DNA of 64,000 bases from GCA-002713455 sp964428745 (GTDB lineage Bacteria > Fidelibacterota > Marinisomatia > Marinisomatales > TCS55), in NCBI GenBank assembly GCA_964428745.1, contig CAYRYZ010000003.1:1-64000 (forward strand). Reading direction: 5' to 3'. Below are positions 53,023 to 61,180 of this stretch, in pieces (position 1 is the first letter of the stretch; every line of letters begins with the position of its first letter). Under the pieces are notes generated by a model, which saw nothing but the letters and a program-made list of their open reading frames with translations, was not told the origin of the DNA and ran no database searches. The translations under genes were made by a program, and so were the position numbers.

Positions 53023-53631
53023 TTAAATCATCTTTGATAATGCTTTTCGAATAACCTCTTCAATGGTACCCGAGAATTCTCCAAGCTTATCTAATTCTTT
53101 TATCGTATTATTAATTTGAGCTTGTTTATAACCCAAAGATTGTAAAGCACTACTAACATTATTTATCAAATCACTATCAATGTTATCATCAATAAACCCA
53201 AGATCATCGTTCTTATTAGTATCTGCTTCAAATTTCTCTTTTAATTCTACGATTATCCTTTTTGCAGTTTTTGCACCAATGCCAGGAATAACTGTAAGTG
53301 ACTTTACATCTCCAGCCACGATTTGATTCTTAAATTGTTCTGGATTAGTTCCAGATAAAATATTCATTGCTGATCGAGGCCCAATCCCACTAACCATATT
53401 TAAATTTATAAAAAGTGATCTTTCAGATAAATCCCTAAAGCCATAAAGATCAAGGATATCATCTTTTACATGTAAATAAGTTAAAATCTCAACTTGCTCA
53501 CTTAAGTCAGGCAAGCTTTCATAAGTCGAAATAGAAATATTGACTCGAAATCTGATCCCTCCAATATCTATAACTGCTTCTGTTGGATTTTTTCCAAAAA
53601 GTATTCCTGATATTGAATCTATTAAACTCAT
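53023..53631 (-). CDS. ruvA: Holliday junction branch migration protein RuvA
   Basis: The 202-residue protein has the N-terminal OB domain, two helix-hairpin-helix motifs (VSGIGPRSAMNIL and IPGIGAKTAKRIIVELKEK) and the C-terminal domain III that contacts RuvB. It holds the four-way junction for RuvB and RuvC. It overlaps ruvC by four bases; ruvB lies outside the window. Confidence 0.97.
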   Translation of the reverse strand: MSLIDSISGILFGKNPTEAVIDIGGIRFRVNISISTYESLPDLSEQVEILTYLHVKDDILDLYGFRDLSERSLFINLNMVSGIGPRSAMNILSGTNPEQFKNQIVAGDVKSLTVIPGIGAKTAKRIIVELKEKFEADTNKNDDLGFIDDNIDSDLINNVSSALQSLGYKQAQINNTIKELDKLGEFSGTIEEVIRKALSKMI

Positions 53632-54116
53632 AAGTATTTATTTTGATTAACATGACATAAAGCAATAGCTAATGCATCTGAAACATCTAATGGACTTGGT
53701 GGTTTATCCATTTTTAATATTTGCTGAACCATGTATTGCAACTGTTTCTTATCTGCAGCCCCATTACCAGTAATAGATTGCTTTACTTTGCGCGGTGCAT
53801 ATGAAGCAGATGGAATGCCCATTGAAGCTGCAGCCAAAAGGAGAACTCCTTTTGCTTGTCCCAGTAGAAGAGCTGATTTTACATTTATACTGTAAAAAGT
53901 ATCCTCAATCGCCATGGTAATAGGATCAAATTTTTTCAATAATTCTTTCATATGGCTATTCAAATATTCTAACCGATTTGGAAGAGACTCTTTATTTGGT
54001 GGTTTTATAGTCCCATATGCGATTAAACTGATTTGACCTTTTTTTTCATCTATTATTCCGAATCCAGTCGTATTTAATCCAGGGTCTACACCAATTATTC
54101 TTTGAATATTTGACAT
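53628..54116 (-). CDS. ruvC: Crossover junction endodeoxyribonuclease RuvC
   Basis: The 162-residue resolvase has the RNase H-like catalytic acids: Asp in IGVDPGLNTTGFGI, Glu in AIEDTFYS and the paired Asp of LDVSDALAIALCH. It cuts Holliday junctions symmetrically together with RuvAB. The ATG at 54116 is preferred to a TTG one codon upstream. It lies 23 bases after yebC and overlaps ruvA, the common yebC-ruvC-ruvA order. Confidence 0.97.
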   Translation of the reverse strand: MSNIQRIIGVDPGLNTTGFGIIDEKKGQISLIAYGTIKPPNKESLPNRLEYLNSHMKELLKKFDPITMAIEDTFYSINVKSALLLGQAKGVLLLAAASMGIPSASYAPRKVKQSITGNGAADKKQLQYMVQQILKMDKPPSPLDVSDALAIALCHVNQNKYL

Positions 54117-54139
54117 CAAGGTTAATAAAAATTTAATAA

Positions 54140-54871
54140 TTAATCCGCATCTTCAAGTTCGAAGTTAGAATATATATTTTGAATATCATCATGTTCTTCA
54201 AGCAGATCCACAAGATTCATTAGTTTTTTTTCTTCCTCACCATTTACTTTCAAAGTATTCTTCGGTATCATCTCAACTCCAGAAGAAATCACTTTATATC
54301 CTTTTTGAATCATAGTGTCTGCAATATCTACTGTTGACGATGGATCCGAAGTAATTATAAATGCATCATCTAACGCACTAAAATCATTAGCTCCTATTTC
54401 AAGAACTTCTTCAAAAACTTGATTTTCATCATAATCATCTGCTGAAATAGTGATCTGGCCCATTTTCTCAAACATCCATGATACAGATCCATTTTCTGCG
54501 AGATTTCCGCCATATTTTGCCATAAGATGACGAATCTCAGCCACTGTTCTATTTTTATTATCCGTCATTACATCCATCATAATAGCCACTCCTCCAGGGC
54601 CGTACCCTTCGTAAGTATTCTCTTCATAATTTACACCTTCAAGCTCACCAGCGCCTTTTTGAATTGCACGCATCATGGTATCATTTGGCATATTGGCAGC
54701 TTTAGCCGAAGAAATGGCTTGCCTAAGGCGCGGGTTGGCTTCTGGATCACTTCCACCAATTTTTGCAGAAACCATTAGTTCCTTGATGATTTTAGTAAAT
54801 ACTTTCCCTCTTTTTGCATCTTGAGCAGCTTTTTTATGTTTGATATTCGCCCATTTACTATGGCCAGCCAT
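54140..54871 (-). CDS. yebC: YebC/PmpR-family protein (TACO1-like)
   Basis: The 243-residue protein starts MAGHSKWANIKHKKAAQDAK and has the three-domain layout of the family, with GYGPGGVAIMMDVMTDNKNR in domain 2. Members act in translation of difficult sequences or as regulators. It is the first gene of the minus-strand run; a TATAAT lies at 54918-54913 with no clear -35 box, and AAAGGA precedes the ATG. Confidence 0.95.
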   Translation of the reverse strand: MAGHSKWANIKHKKAAQDAKRGKVFTKIIKELMVSAKIGGSDPEANPRLRQAISSAKAANMPNDTMMRAIQKGAGELEGVNYEENTYEGYGPGGVAIMMDVMTDNKNRTVAEIRHLMAKYGGNLAENGSVSWMFEKMGQITISADDYDENQVFEEVLEIGANDFSALDDAFIITSDPSSTVDIADTMIQKGYKVISSGVEMIPKNTLKVNGEEEKKLMNLVDLLEEHDDIQNIYSNFELEDAD

Positions 54872-54951
54872 AAATTCCTTTATAATGATAGTAATTAAGT
54901 GAGAAAATTACGATTATATTCCACTCATTCCCAATGAACGGATTTGTATAA

Positions 54952-55851
54952 ATGTCAAAATATAGCGCCTGGTTAATCACTTTTAATTCAACAACCAAAT
55001 TATATATAGCCCTAGTCGTGGCAATGTTTATTTGGGGCATATCATGGCCAAGCGCAAAGATCGTGGGAAGATATGCGGATGCAGATCTTTTGATGTTTTG
55101 GCGTTTTGTAATCGGGGCTATAACAATGCTTCCAATCATGCATTTATTAAAAATAAATGCCAATTTTCCAAGAAAATCAATTCGATACGTTTTGATCGCT
55201 GCAATTTGTCTTGTGGGATATAATTATAACTATTTAAAAGGAACACAGATTGGCATGGCTGGACTAGGTGGCGTTATAGTACCAACTTTAAGCCCGTTAG
55301 TTACATCAATATTGGCAATTGCTACTTTTAATCAAAAGGTACATAAAAAAGATATGATTGGTGTTCTTTTCGGCATAGTTGGTGGATTGATATTATTAGA
55401 AATTTGGAGATTCAACTTTCAAGATTTATCCAAATCTGGAAATCTATTTTTTATTATTGCAGCTATAGTATGGGCGGGCGCCACAATTTGCACTCAAAAA
55501 GCTAAATCAGAGTTAAACGCAGTTAACTTTAGCCTTTGGCTTTATTTGGTAGCAATTATTATAGTATTGCCAATTACGCCTTTATCATCAATAATGAACG
55601 TTTTCAGTTTTGATTGGATTTTTTGGATAAACTTTTTTGTTATATCATCTCTTTCATTAGGGTTCGGAACCACGATCTTTTTTCTTGCGACTATGAGAAT
55701 AGGTTCACATAAAACATCATCATTTATGTATTTAGTGCCGATAAGCGCTGTAGGATCTTCAGTGTTATTTTTAGGAGAACCATTGGCTTTATCTACAATC
55801 TTTGGAGGTGGATTCGCAATTCTTGGAGTATATCTTATCAATCAGAGATAA
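54952..55851 (+). CDS. EamA/DMT-superfamily transporter
   Basis: The 299-residue membrane protein has about ten hydrophobic helices in two EamA repeats. Features include MFIWGISWPSAKIVGRYADA in the first helix and FLGEPLALSTIFGGGFAILG near the end. Such proteins export small metabolites or take up nucleotides; the substrate cannot be read. It is divergent from yebC by 80 bases and its end overlaps the convergent thioesterase by 14 bases. Confidence 0.88.
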   Translation: MSKYSAWLITFNSTTKLYIALVVAMFIWGISWPSAKIVGRYADADLLMFWRFVIGAITMLPIMHLLKINANFPRKSIRYVLIAAICLVGYNYNYLKGTQIGMAGLGGVIVPTLSPLVTSILAIATFNQKVHKKDMIGVLFGIVGGLILLEIWRFNFQDLSKSGNLFFIIAAIVWAGATICTQKAKSELNAVNFSLWLYLVAIIIVLPITPLSSIMNVFSFDWIFWINFFVISSLSLGFGTTIFFLATMRIGSHKTSSFMYLVPISAVGSSVLFLGEPLALSTIFGGGFAILGVYLINQR

Positions 55852-56248
55852 GGGGATCAATGGCATTTACCAAAAATTTTGGCGGGCGTTTTGGGCGGCC
55901 TTCTTTATTTATAAAACCGTGAATAGTATACCCATCCGCTAAGAAATGATTATCTTTTTCTCTCCAAACCTCATATTCAATTTTTAAGCGAGCTTTAGGA
56001 GCTTCTTTTATCTGGGTTTTAACAATGATCTCATCTTCAAAGTGAGCGCCTTCTTTGTAATTGCAGTTTGCTGAAACAACAGGTAGATAATAACCTTTAT
56101 TCTCAATTTCACTAACGACTAAACCAATATCGGCAAGCATCTCTGTACGAGCTTCCTCAAAATATTCGAAATACCGAGTATAATAGACGACTCCCATCTG
56201 ATCAATATCTTTATAATAGACTTTAGTATGATAATCAAACGTAATCAT
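55838..56248 (-). CDS. Acyl-CoA thioesterase, YbgC/FadM type
   Basis: The 136-residue hot-dog protein has YKDIDQMGVVYYTRYFEYFEEART, in which the Asp of DIDQMG is the family's catalytic residue. It hydrolyses short or medium acyl-CoA thioesters. The ATG at 56248 is preferred to a TTG one codon upstream and overlaps the accA TGA by one base, so it is coupled to fatty-acid synthesis genes. Confidence 0.88.
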   Translation of the reverse strand: MITFDYHTKVYYKDIDQMGVVYYTRYFEYFEEARTEMLADIGLVVSEIENKGYYLPVVSANCNYKEGAHFEDEIIVKTQIKEAPKARLKIEYEVWREKDNHFLADGYTIHGFINKEGRPKRPPKFLVNAIDPLISD

Positions 56249-57198
56249 CAAGACTCTGAAAAAATACCCATTTTATCGTATCGTTCTATTCGCCTATCTA
56301 AAAAACTATTTGTATTATTTTTTCTAATTAAATCAATTTCTTCTAGGATGACTTTTTTAAGTTTTGTAGCTACTTTGTCAAATTCACGATGAGCGCCGCC
56401 CAAAGGTTCCTTTATAATTCTATCGCAGATTCCCATCTTTTTAAGGTCATCAGGCATAACTTTCATTGCATCAGCAGCATCAGGTGCTTTTGCAGCATCC
56501 CTCCATAGAATAGATGCACAGCCCTCAGGGCTAATAACTGAATACCAAGTATTCTCAAGCATAATCATTTTATCACAGACACCAATACCCAAAGCACCTC
56601 CGCTCGCACCTTCACCAATAACAATTGAAATTATAGGGACTTCAAGTTTGGACATTTCTAATAGGTTTCTAGCAATTGCTTCTCCTTGCCCTCGCTCTTC
56701 TGCTCCAATTCCTGGATAAGCCCCAGGAGTATCTAATAATGTAATTACTGGTAAATTGAATTTCTCAGCTAGTTTCATAATCCTTAGCGCTTTCCTATAT
56801 CCTTCAGGGCGCATCATACCAAAATTTCTCAAAAGGTTATCTTTTGTATTCTTCCCTTTTTGTTGCCCGATAATCACGACTTTTTGCTTACCCAATGTCG
56901 CAATTCCACAGATTACTGCCTTATCATCACCGTAATATCGATCTCCATGAAGTTCAATAAAATCAGGTGCCATATAATTAATATAATCTAGAGAAAGAGG
57001 CCGTTGTGGGTGTCGCGCTAATTGGACGCGTTGCCATCGAGTAAGATTTGAATAAATCTCTTTTAATACTGTCTCTCTATTTGTTTTCAATGATAACAAT
57101 TCCGAGTTTTCGTCTGAAGAACCTTCAGATTCCAATTCCAAAATCTTTAAATCAATTTCTTTAATTGATTTTTCAAAGTCTAAGTAATAATCTGCCAT
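56248..57198 (-). CDS. accA: Acetyl-CoA carboxylase carboxyltransferase subunit alpha
   Basis: The 316-residue protein has the carboxyltransferase alpha signature: a coiled N-terminal part, LARHPQRPLSLDYI, FGMMRPEGYRKALRI, LLDTPGAYPGIGAEERGQ and GEGASGGALGIG, which hold the oxyanion site. With AccD and biotinylated AccB it makes malonyl-CoA. accD is not in the window. ATG start. Confidence 0.97.
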   Translation of the reverse strand: MADYYLDFEKSIKEIDLKILELESEGSSDENSELLSLKTNRETVLKEIYSNLTRWQRVQLARHPQRPLSLDYINYMAPDFIELHGDRYYGDDKAVICGIATLGKQKVVIIGQQKGKNTKDNLLRNFGMMRPEGYRKALRIMKLAEKFNLPVITLLDTPGAYPGIGAEERGQGEAIARNLLEMSKLEVPIISIVIGEGASGGALGIGVCDKMIMLENTWYSVISPEGCASILWRDAAKAPDAADAMKVMPDDLKKMGICDRIIKEPLGGAHREFDKVATKLKKVILEEIDLIRKNNTNSFLDRRIERYDKMGIFSES

Positions 57199-57249
57199 AA
57201 ATTTTATTTTATTTGATTTGGAAATTTAAGCTATTAGAATCAGAAATGG

Positions 57250-57966
57250 TTATTTATTCCATCCAAAAATACGCCAAATTCGTAGACGCCATACCATCCA
57301 AATAGCCTCAAACATTATTGATTTACTCATTTTTGATTGCCCAACAGTTCTATCAATAAATATAATCGGGTGCTCAATTAATTTATAACCTTTGATCCAT
57401 GCTCTAAAATTCATTTCAATCTGAAATGAATAACCTGATGATCTTATTTTTTCTAAATCAATTGATTCTAGAACCTCTTTGCGCCACGCTTTAAAACCTC
57501 CCGTAGCATCTTTTATCGGCATTCCTGTAACGATACGCGAATATACATTAGCTCCATAGCTTAATATCAATCTCCGAATTGGCCAATTAACAACGCTAAT
57601 CCCATCAATATATCTACTACCAATTGAAAGATCATATTTTATTAATAATTGGGTCATTTTCTTTATTTCTTTTGGGTGATGAGACATATCCGCATCCATT
57701 TGTACTATTGCATCATAATCCTTCCTTAATGCCCATCTAAAACCAAAAATATATGCCTTACCTAAACCATTTTTTTTGTCCCTAATCTGTAGATGTAGAT
57801 TAGGATAAGATTCTTGCAACTTTTCTACAATAGAAGCAGTCCCATCAGGTGAATTATCATCAACAATTAGCATATGGTAATTAAGATCACGCTTAAATAC
57901 CTCATGTATTACTGTCGCAACATTCTCTTTTTCATTATAAGTAGGTGATATGATAAGTGTTTTCAT
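57250..57966 (-). CDS. Glycosyltransferase family 2, dolichol-phosphate-mannose-synthase-like
   Basis: The 238-residue enzyme has a GT-A fold with SPTYNEKENVATVIHEV, the nucleotide-binding DDNSPDGTA and the metal-binding MDADMSHHP, closest to polyprenyl-phosphate mannose or glucose synthases. It has no C-terminal membrane helices, so it may be soluble or peripheral. It probably transfers a sugar to an undecaprenyl-type carrier for envelope glycans. It overlaps the SDR gene by four bases. Confidence 0.88.
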   Translation of the reverse strand: MKTLIISPTYNEKENVATVIHEVFKRDLNYHMLIVDDNSPDGTASIVEKLQESYPNLHLQIRDKKNGLGKAYIFGFRWALRKDYDAIVQMDADMSHHPKEIKKMTQLLIKYDLSIGSRYIDGISVVNWPIRRLILSYGANVYSRIVTGMPIKDATGGFKAWRKEVLESIDLEKIRSSGYSFQIEMNFRAWIKGYKLIEHPIIFIDRTVGQSKMSKSIMFEAIWMVWRLRIWRIFGWNK

Positions 57967-58826
57967 CTTAAGAATTGTTTACGAATTTGTTCTAAACAAG
58001 TTTCAACTGATTTAGGTATGATTCCTAGTTTGGATTCAATTTTGTTTGTTACTAATCCACTTTTTTTAGGTCTAGGCGCATGTTGATTTAATTGATCAGT
58101 TGAGATGGGTGAAATCAATGAAGAATCAAGGTTAAATACCTTAGCAATTAGTAAAGAAAATTCAAATCGATTTAAAATATCTCTATCCCCATAATGATAT
58201 AAATCGCATAGTTCATTCTTAATCATTTTATATGTGACCTCTGCAAGAGATTCTGTCCAAGTAGGATTATTCCACTGGTCATTAACTACTTTTATTCGTT
58301 TTTTGTTTTCCAATGAGTTAACTACCCATTTCAAAAAACTTGCTTGAGTTCGCCTAGTATAACTATATACTACATTTGTTCTGATAATAGTTGACCTAGG
58401 ATAATTTTCAACGAGCCAATTATCTGCATCAAGTTTAGTGTTACCATATACTGAAACAGGATTGGTTTTATCTTTTTCAGAGTAAGGTCCACTTTCACCA
58501 TCAAATACATAATCCGATGATATTTGGATAAAATGGCCACTAAAATTACTACATAAGTTTTTCACTCCATTGACATTGATATTATGTGCGCTTTCTGGAT
58601 CTAATTCGCATTCATCAACATCAGTTAATGCAGCTAAGTTTAAAATCACATCGGGACTCAATTCCGATAAAACTTTTGTAACAGAATCTTGAGATGTGAT
58701 GTCAAGTTTAACACCATTATCTACTGGTGAAATTCCACTCATGATTAAATTAAAATTATTCTTTAAGTGTTTCCTACATGCCTCACCCAATTGACCATAT
58801 GCCCCAGTTACTAAAACAGTTTTCAT
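57963..58826 (-). CDS. dTDP-4-dehydrorhamnose-reductase-like SDR
   Basis: The start is the ATG at 58826 (MKTVLVTGAYGQLGEAC), one base after the upstream stop. The 287-residue protein has the NADPH-binding GAYGQLG, ISSDYVFDGESGPYSE and the YGNTK catalytic pair, matching RmlD-type reductases that make dTDP-L-rhamnose, and also methionine adenosyltransferase beta-like relatives. No other rml genes are near, so the sugar is unconfirmed. Confidence 0.83.
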   Translation of the reverse strand: MKTVLVTGAYGQLGEACRKHLKNNFNLIMSGISPVDNGVKLDITSQDSVTKVLSELSPDVILNLAALTDVDECELDPESAHNINVNGVKNLCSNFSGHFIQISSDYVFDGESGPYSEKDKTNPVSVYGNTKLDADNWLVENYPRSTIIRTNVVYSYTRRTQASFLKWVVNSLENKKRIKVVNDQWNNPTWTESLAEVTYKMIKNELCDLYHYGDRDILNRFEFSLLIAKVFNLDSSLISPISTDQLNQHAPRPKKSGLVTNKIESKLGIIPKSVETCLEQIRKQFLR

Positions 58827-58827
58827 C

Positions 58828-59844
58828 TTAATTTTTTGTTCCCACATCAAATGAATGTGCAACAATATCAACTTGCTTTAGGAGCAAAAATTTATCCTGC
58901 CCAGGATGGAATATCATAGAATGAATAAAAAATGACCTATCAGTGGTTTCATCGTAAAACAGATATGATATAAATGGGCCGCCCTGTGCTTCTTCAATAC
59001 TTTCCCACAGCCCAGTAGCCTTCCATGCCCCCCATTTATTAAAAGTGACTGGCTCAATTTTGAATAAATAATCTGAGTATTGGATGTGTCCAAAATGCTT
59101 AGTGGGCAATGTCTTTATATAAGAGCTTACAGATGCTGAATCCGAATAAGCCAATCCATCTTTCCATTGAACTGCAATCCACCGATAGGGTATATCTCTG
59201 CCCATCCAAAAAAACTGCTCTTCAGCACTATCGCGAATTATCGTATACCCCCAAGGAATCTTTAGCGTCCAATTATATTTTTCAAGTAGAGATTCTTCTA
59301 GCTCTTTTTGTCGAGTTGACCCTTCGAAGAGGTGAACACTTTGTCTTTTAAATAATAAATCATCATACTGCTTTTTAAGCCAGAGGCCTTGATCTTTAAC
59401 TTTTTCAATTAATTTTTCCTGATTTGGTCCATTGATTATGAGATAATTCTGATCACGTGAAAAAACATTTTTTGAAAAAATAAGATGGTTATCACCTTCC
59501 ATTGTAGATCTATATTGGTCAGCGGTGAGCAACTTTTTGACTAACCTAACCCCTTTATTTTTTGGATCTTTGCCAAGTGCTGCAACAATGACATTGACAT
59601 GGAATTTTATATCATTAAAATTTTCTGGATCTACCCATACTATTTTGTAAAAGGGCTCTGGTTGAGGTGAGTATAGCGTATCATTGAAAATAGTGGAAAT
59701 TACCACTTGAATGTCCTCACGATTTTCAAAAGCTGTTACCAAAACTAACTCATTATCTGCTCCATCAGCTCGAGGCTTTCCAATCTCGCATCCATAAAAA
59801 GCAAAGATTGAAATCAAAAAACACTTAAATATTATATTATGCAT
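58828..59844 (-). CDS. DUF4837-family lipoprotein
   Basis: The 338-residue protein starts at the ATG at 59844 (MHNIIFKCFLISIF) and has a hydrophobic signal ending FYGC (Cys19), a weak lipobox. KPRADGADNELVLV and the QPEPFYKIVWVDPENF segment fit DUF4837, a family of FCB bacteria with unknown role. A longer in-frame start at 59880 would only add hydrophobic residues. It lies 34 bases downstream of the D15-like gene. Confidence 0.78.
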   Translation of the reverse strand: MHNIIFKCFLISIFAFYGCEIGKPRADGADNELVLVTAFENREDIQVVISTIFNDTLYSPQPEPFYKIVWVDPENFNDIKFHVNVIVAALGKDPKNKGVRLVKKLLTADQYRSTMEGDNHLIFSKNVFSRDQNYLIINGPNQEKLIEKVKDQGLWLKKQYDDLLFKRQSVHLFEGSTRQKELEESLLEKYNWTLKIPWGYTIIRDSAEEQFFWMGRDIPYRWIAVQWKDGLAYSDSASVSSYIKTLPTKHFGHIQYSDYLFKIEPVTFNKWGAWKATGLWESIEEAQGGPFISYLFYDETTDRSFFIHSMIFHPGQDKFLLLKQVDIVAHSFDVGTKN

Positions 59845-59914
59845 AAACAAGTAATTGAAAATTAGGGCTATGCATGTCAAATTCCATATAATACTGATTC
59901 AACAAAATATTTAT

Positions 59915-61180
59915 TTATAGATCTGTTATAAACGATATATGGATCTTTCCATTTGAAAATCTTCCTGGGAAGCCCAAAGAAATATTGTACGATAGAGATC
60001 CATTATATTGGCGAATACCGATTCCATATCCAGGTTTAATTTTTTGCTCTGATGTAAAAGGAATATCAGTAAATAAAAAGATTTGAGTACGATCTAGAGG
60101 TCCAAAAATCAATTCCGTAGTTTGAATGGCCACCCAGTCAGAAGAAAATTGGTTATCATGATATCCTCTCAACAGTTTTGAACCTCCAAACTTAATCATT
60201 TTGGATGAGCTTAAGGATCGACCATCAATCCAATTTCTATGGCCTAAGAATGAAACAAATAAGACATGTTGATTTAATGATCTATATTTTTCAATATTAA
60301 AATATACCTCGGCGACTTGTGTCGTTCCTGAAAAATCATTTAGCTTGCCATAACTAAGATTCCATTCCCAATAGGACCCTCTATAAGGAAGCCATCGACT
60401 ATTGCGCTTATCTCCTTTCAATCCAAACGCTCCCATTTGCGATTCAAACTGCTGATCTAAATGGAGGTCTCTACTCCTTTCGCTTTTACCCCCAATCTTC
60501 CATTGACCAAATGGGCCTATCACAGTAATAAATGCAGAATTTGATTCAATAAAAAAACTCTTTTCATAAAATTCTTGATGAAAAGCAAAAATTGTACCAA
60601 TTGGCAATGTTAATAGATTTGGAGTTTCATACGAAATTTTAAGAAATCGAGAGCGTGAATCTGGTTGTCGCCAAGATAGATCTAGAATAGATCCTTGATT
60701 TCTTATATTTTCTAAACGGAGATCAAACTCGCCAGTAGCAATCCATTCTCCATTTTTATCTCTACTTGCTCCAAAAATCCCTCCAGCATGACTTTTAAAT
60801 ATCGGATCAAATTCAATAACTGCTGCCACCTTTGTATTTTCATACTTTGCGAATGAAAGTGTCGATGATTTATGTAAAAACGGATAAGCGTATTCAATTG
60901 AGCTTAATTGGCGATGAACTTGATTAGCGCTAGAAAGGCCTTTTATTGAGCCAAATAGCCGGTCTAATACCCTATTATTCAAAACATCATCACTAATAAA
61001 GTGCAGTGAGTCAATAGGTACAGCTTCGATGAAATGTTTATATGATCCATCTGAATTCAAAATATAATAACTACCCCACTGTCCTTTTGAATAAAGATCA
61101 TTATAGAGCTTTGATTCAATTTGTTGAGAATTAGCTATGATAAAAGAAAAAATAAATAAATATATTTTAGAAATGGGCAC
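59915..61180 (-). CDS. Omp85/D15-like outer-membrane barrel without POTRA
   Basis: The start is GTG at 61180, preceded by GGGAG, giving a good signal peptide (PISKIYLFIFSFIIANS, cleavage near residue 18). The 421-residue product is rich in aromatic beta strands. Near residues 325-340 GGSKLLRGYHDNQF resembles the loop 6 (V/R)RGY motif of D15-type Omp85 barrels, and the last residues form a terminal strand (GKIHISFITDL). No POTRA repeats are seen, only a short N-terminal region. It overlaps the large barrel gene by 14 bases. Confidence 0.65.
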   Translation of the reverse strand: MPISKIYLFIFSFIIANSQQIESKLYNDLYSKGQWGSYYILNSDGSYKHFIEAVPIDSLHFISDDVLNNRVLDRLFGSIKGLSSANQVHRQLSSIEYAYPFLHKSSTLSFAKYENTKVAAVIEFDPIFKSHAGGIFGASRDKNGEWIATGEFDLRLENIRNQGSILDLSWRQPDSRSRFLKISYETPNLLTLPIGTIFAFHQEFYEKSFFIESNSAFITVIGPFGQWKIGGKSERSRDLHLDQQFESQMGAFGLKGDKRNSRWLPYRGSYWEWNLSYGKLNDFSGTTQVAEVYFNIEKYRSLNQHVLFVSFLGHRNWIDGRSLSSSKMIKFGGSKLLRGYHDNQFSSDWVAIQTTELIFGPLDRTQIFLFTDIPFTSEQKIKPGYGIGIRQYNGSLSYNISLGFPGRFSNGKIHISFITDL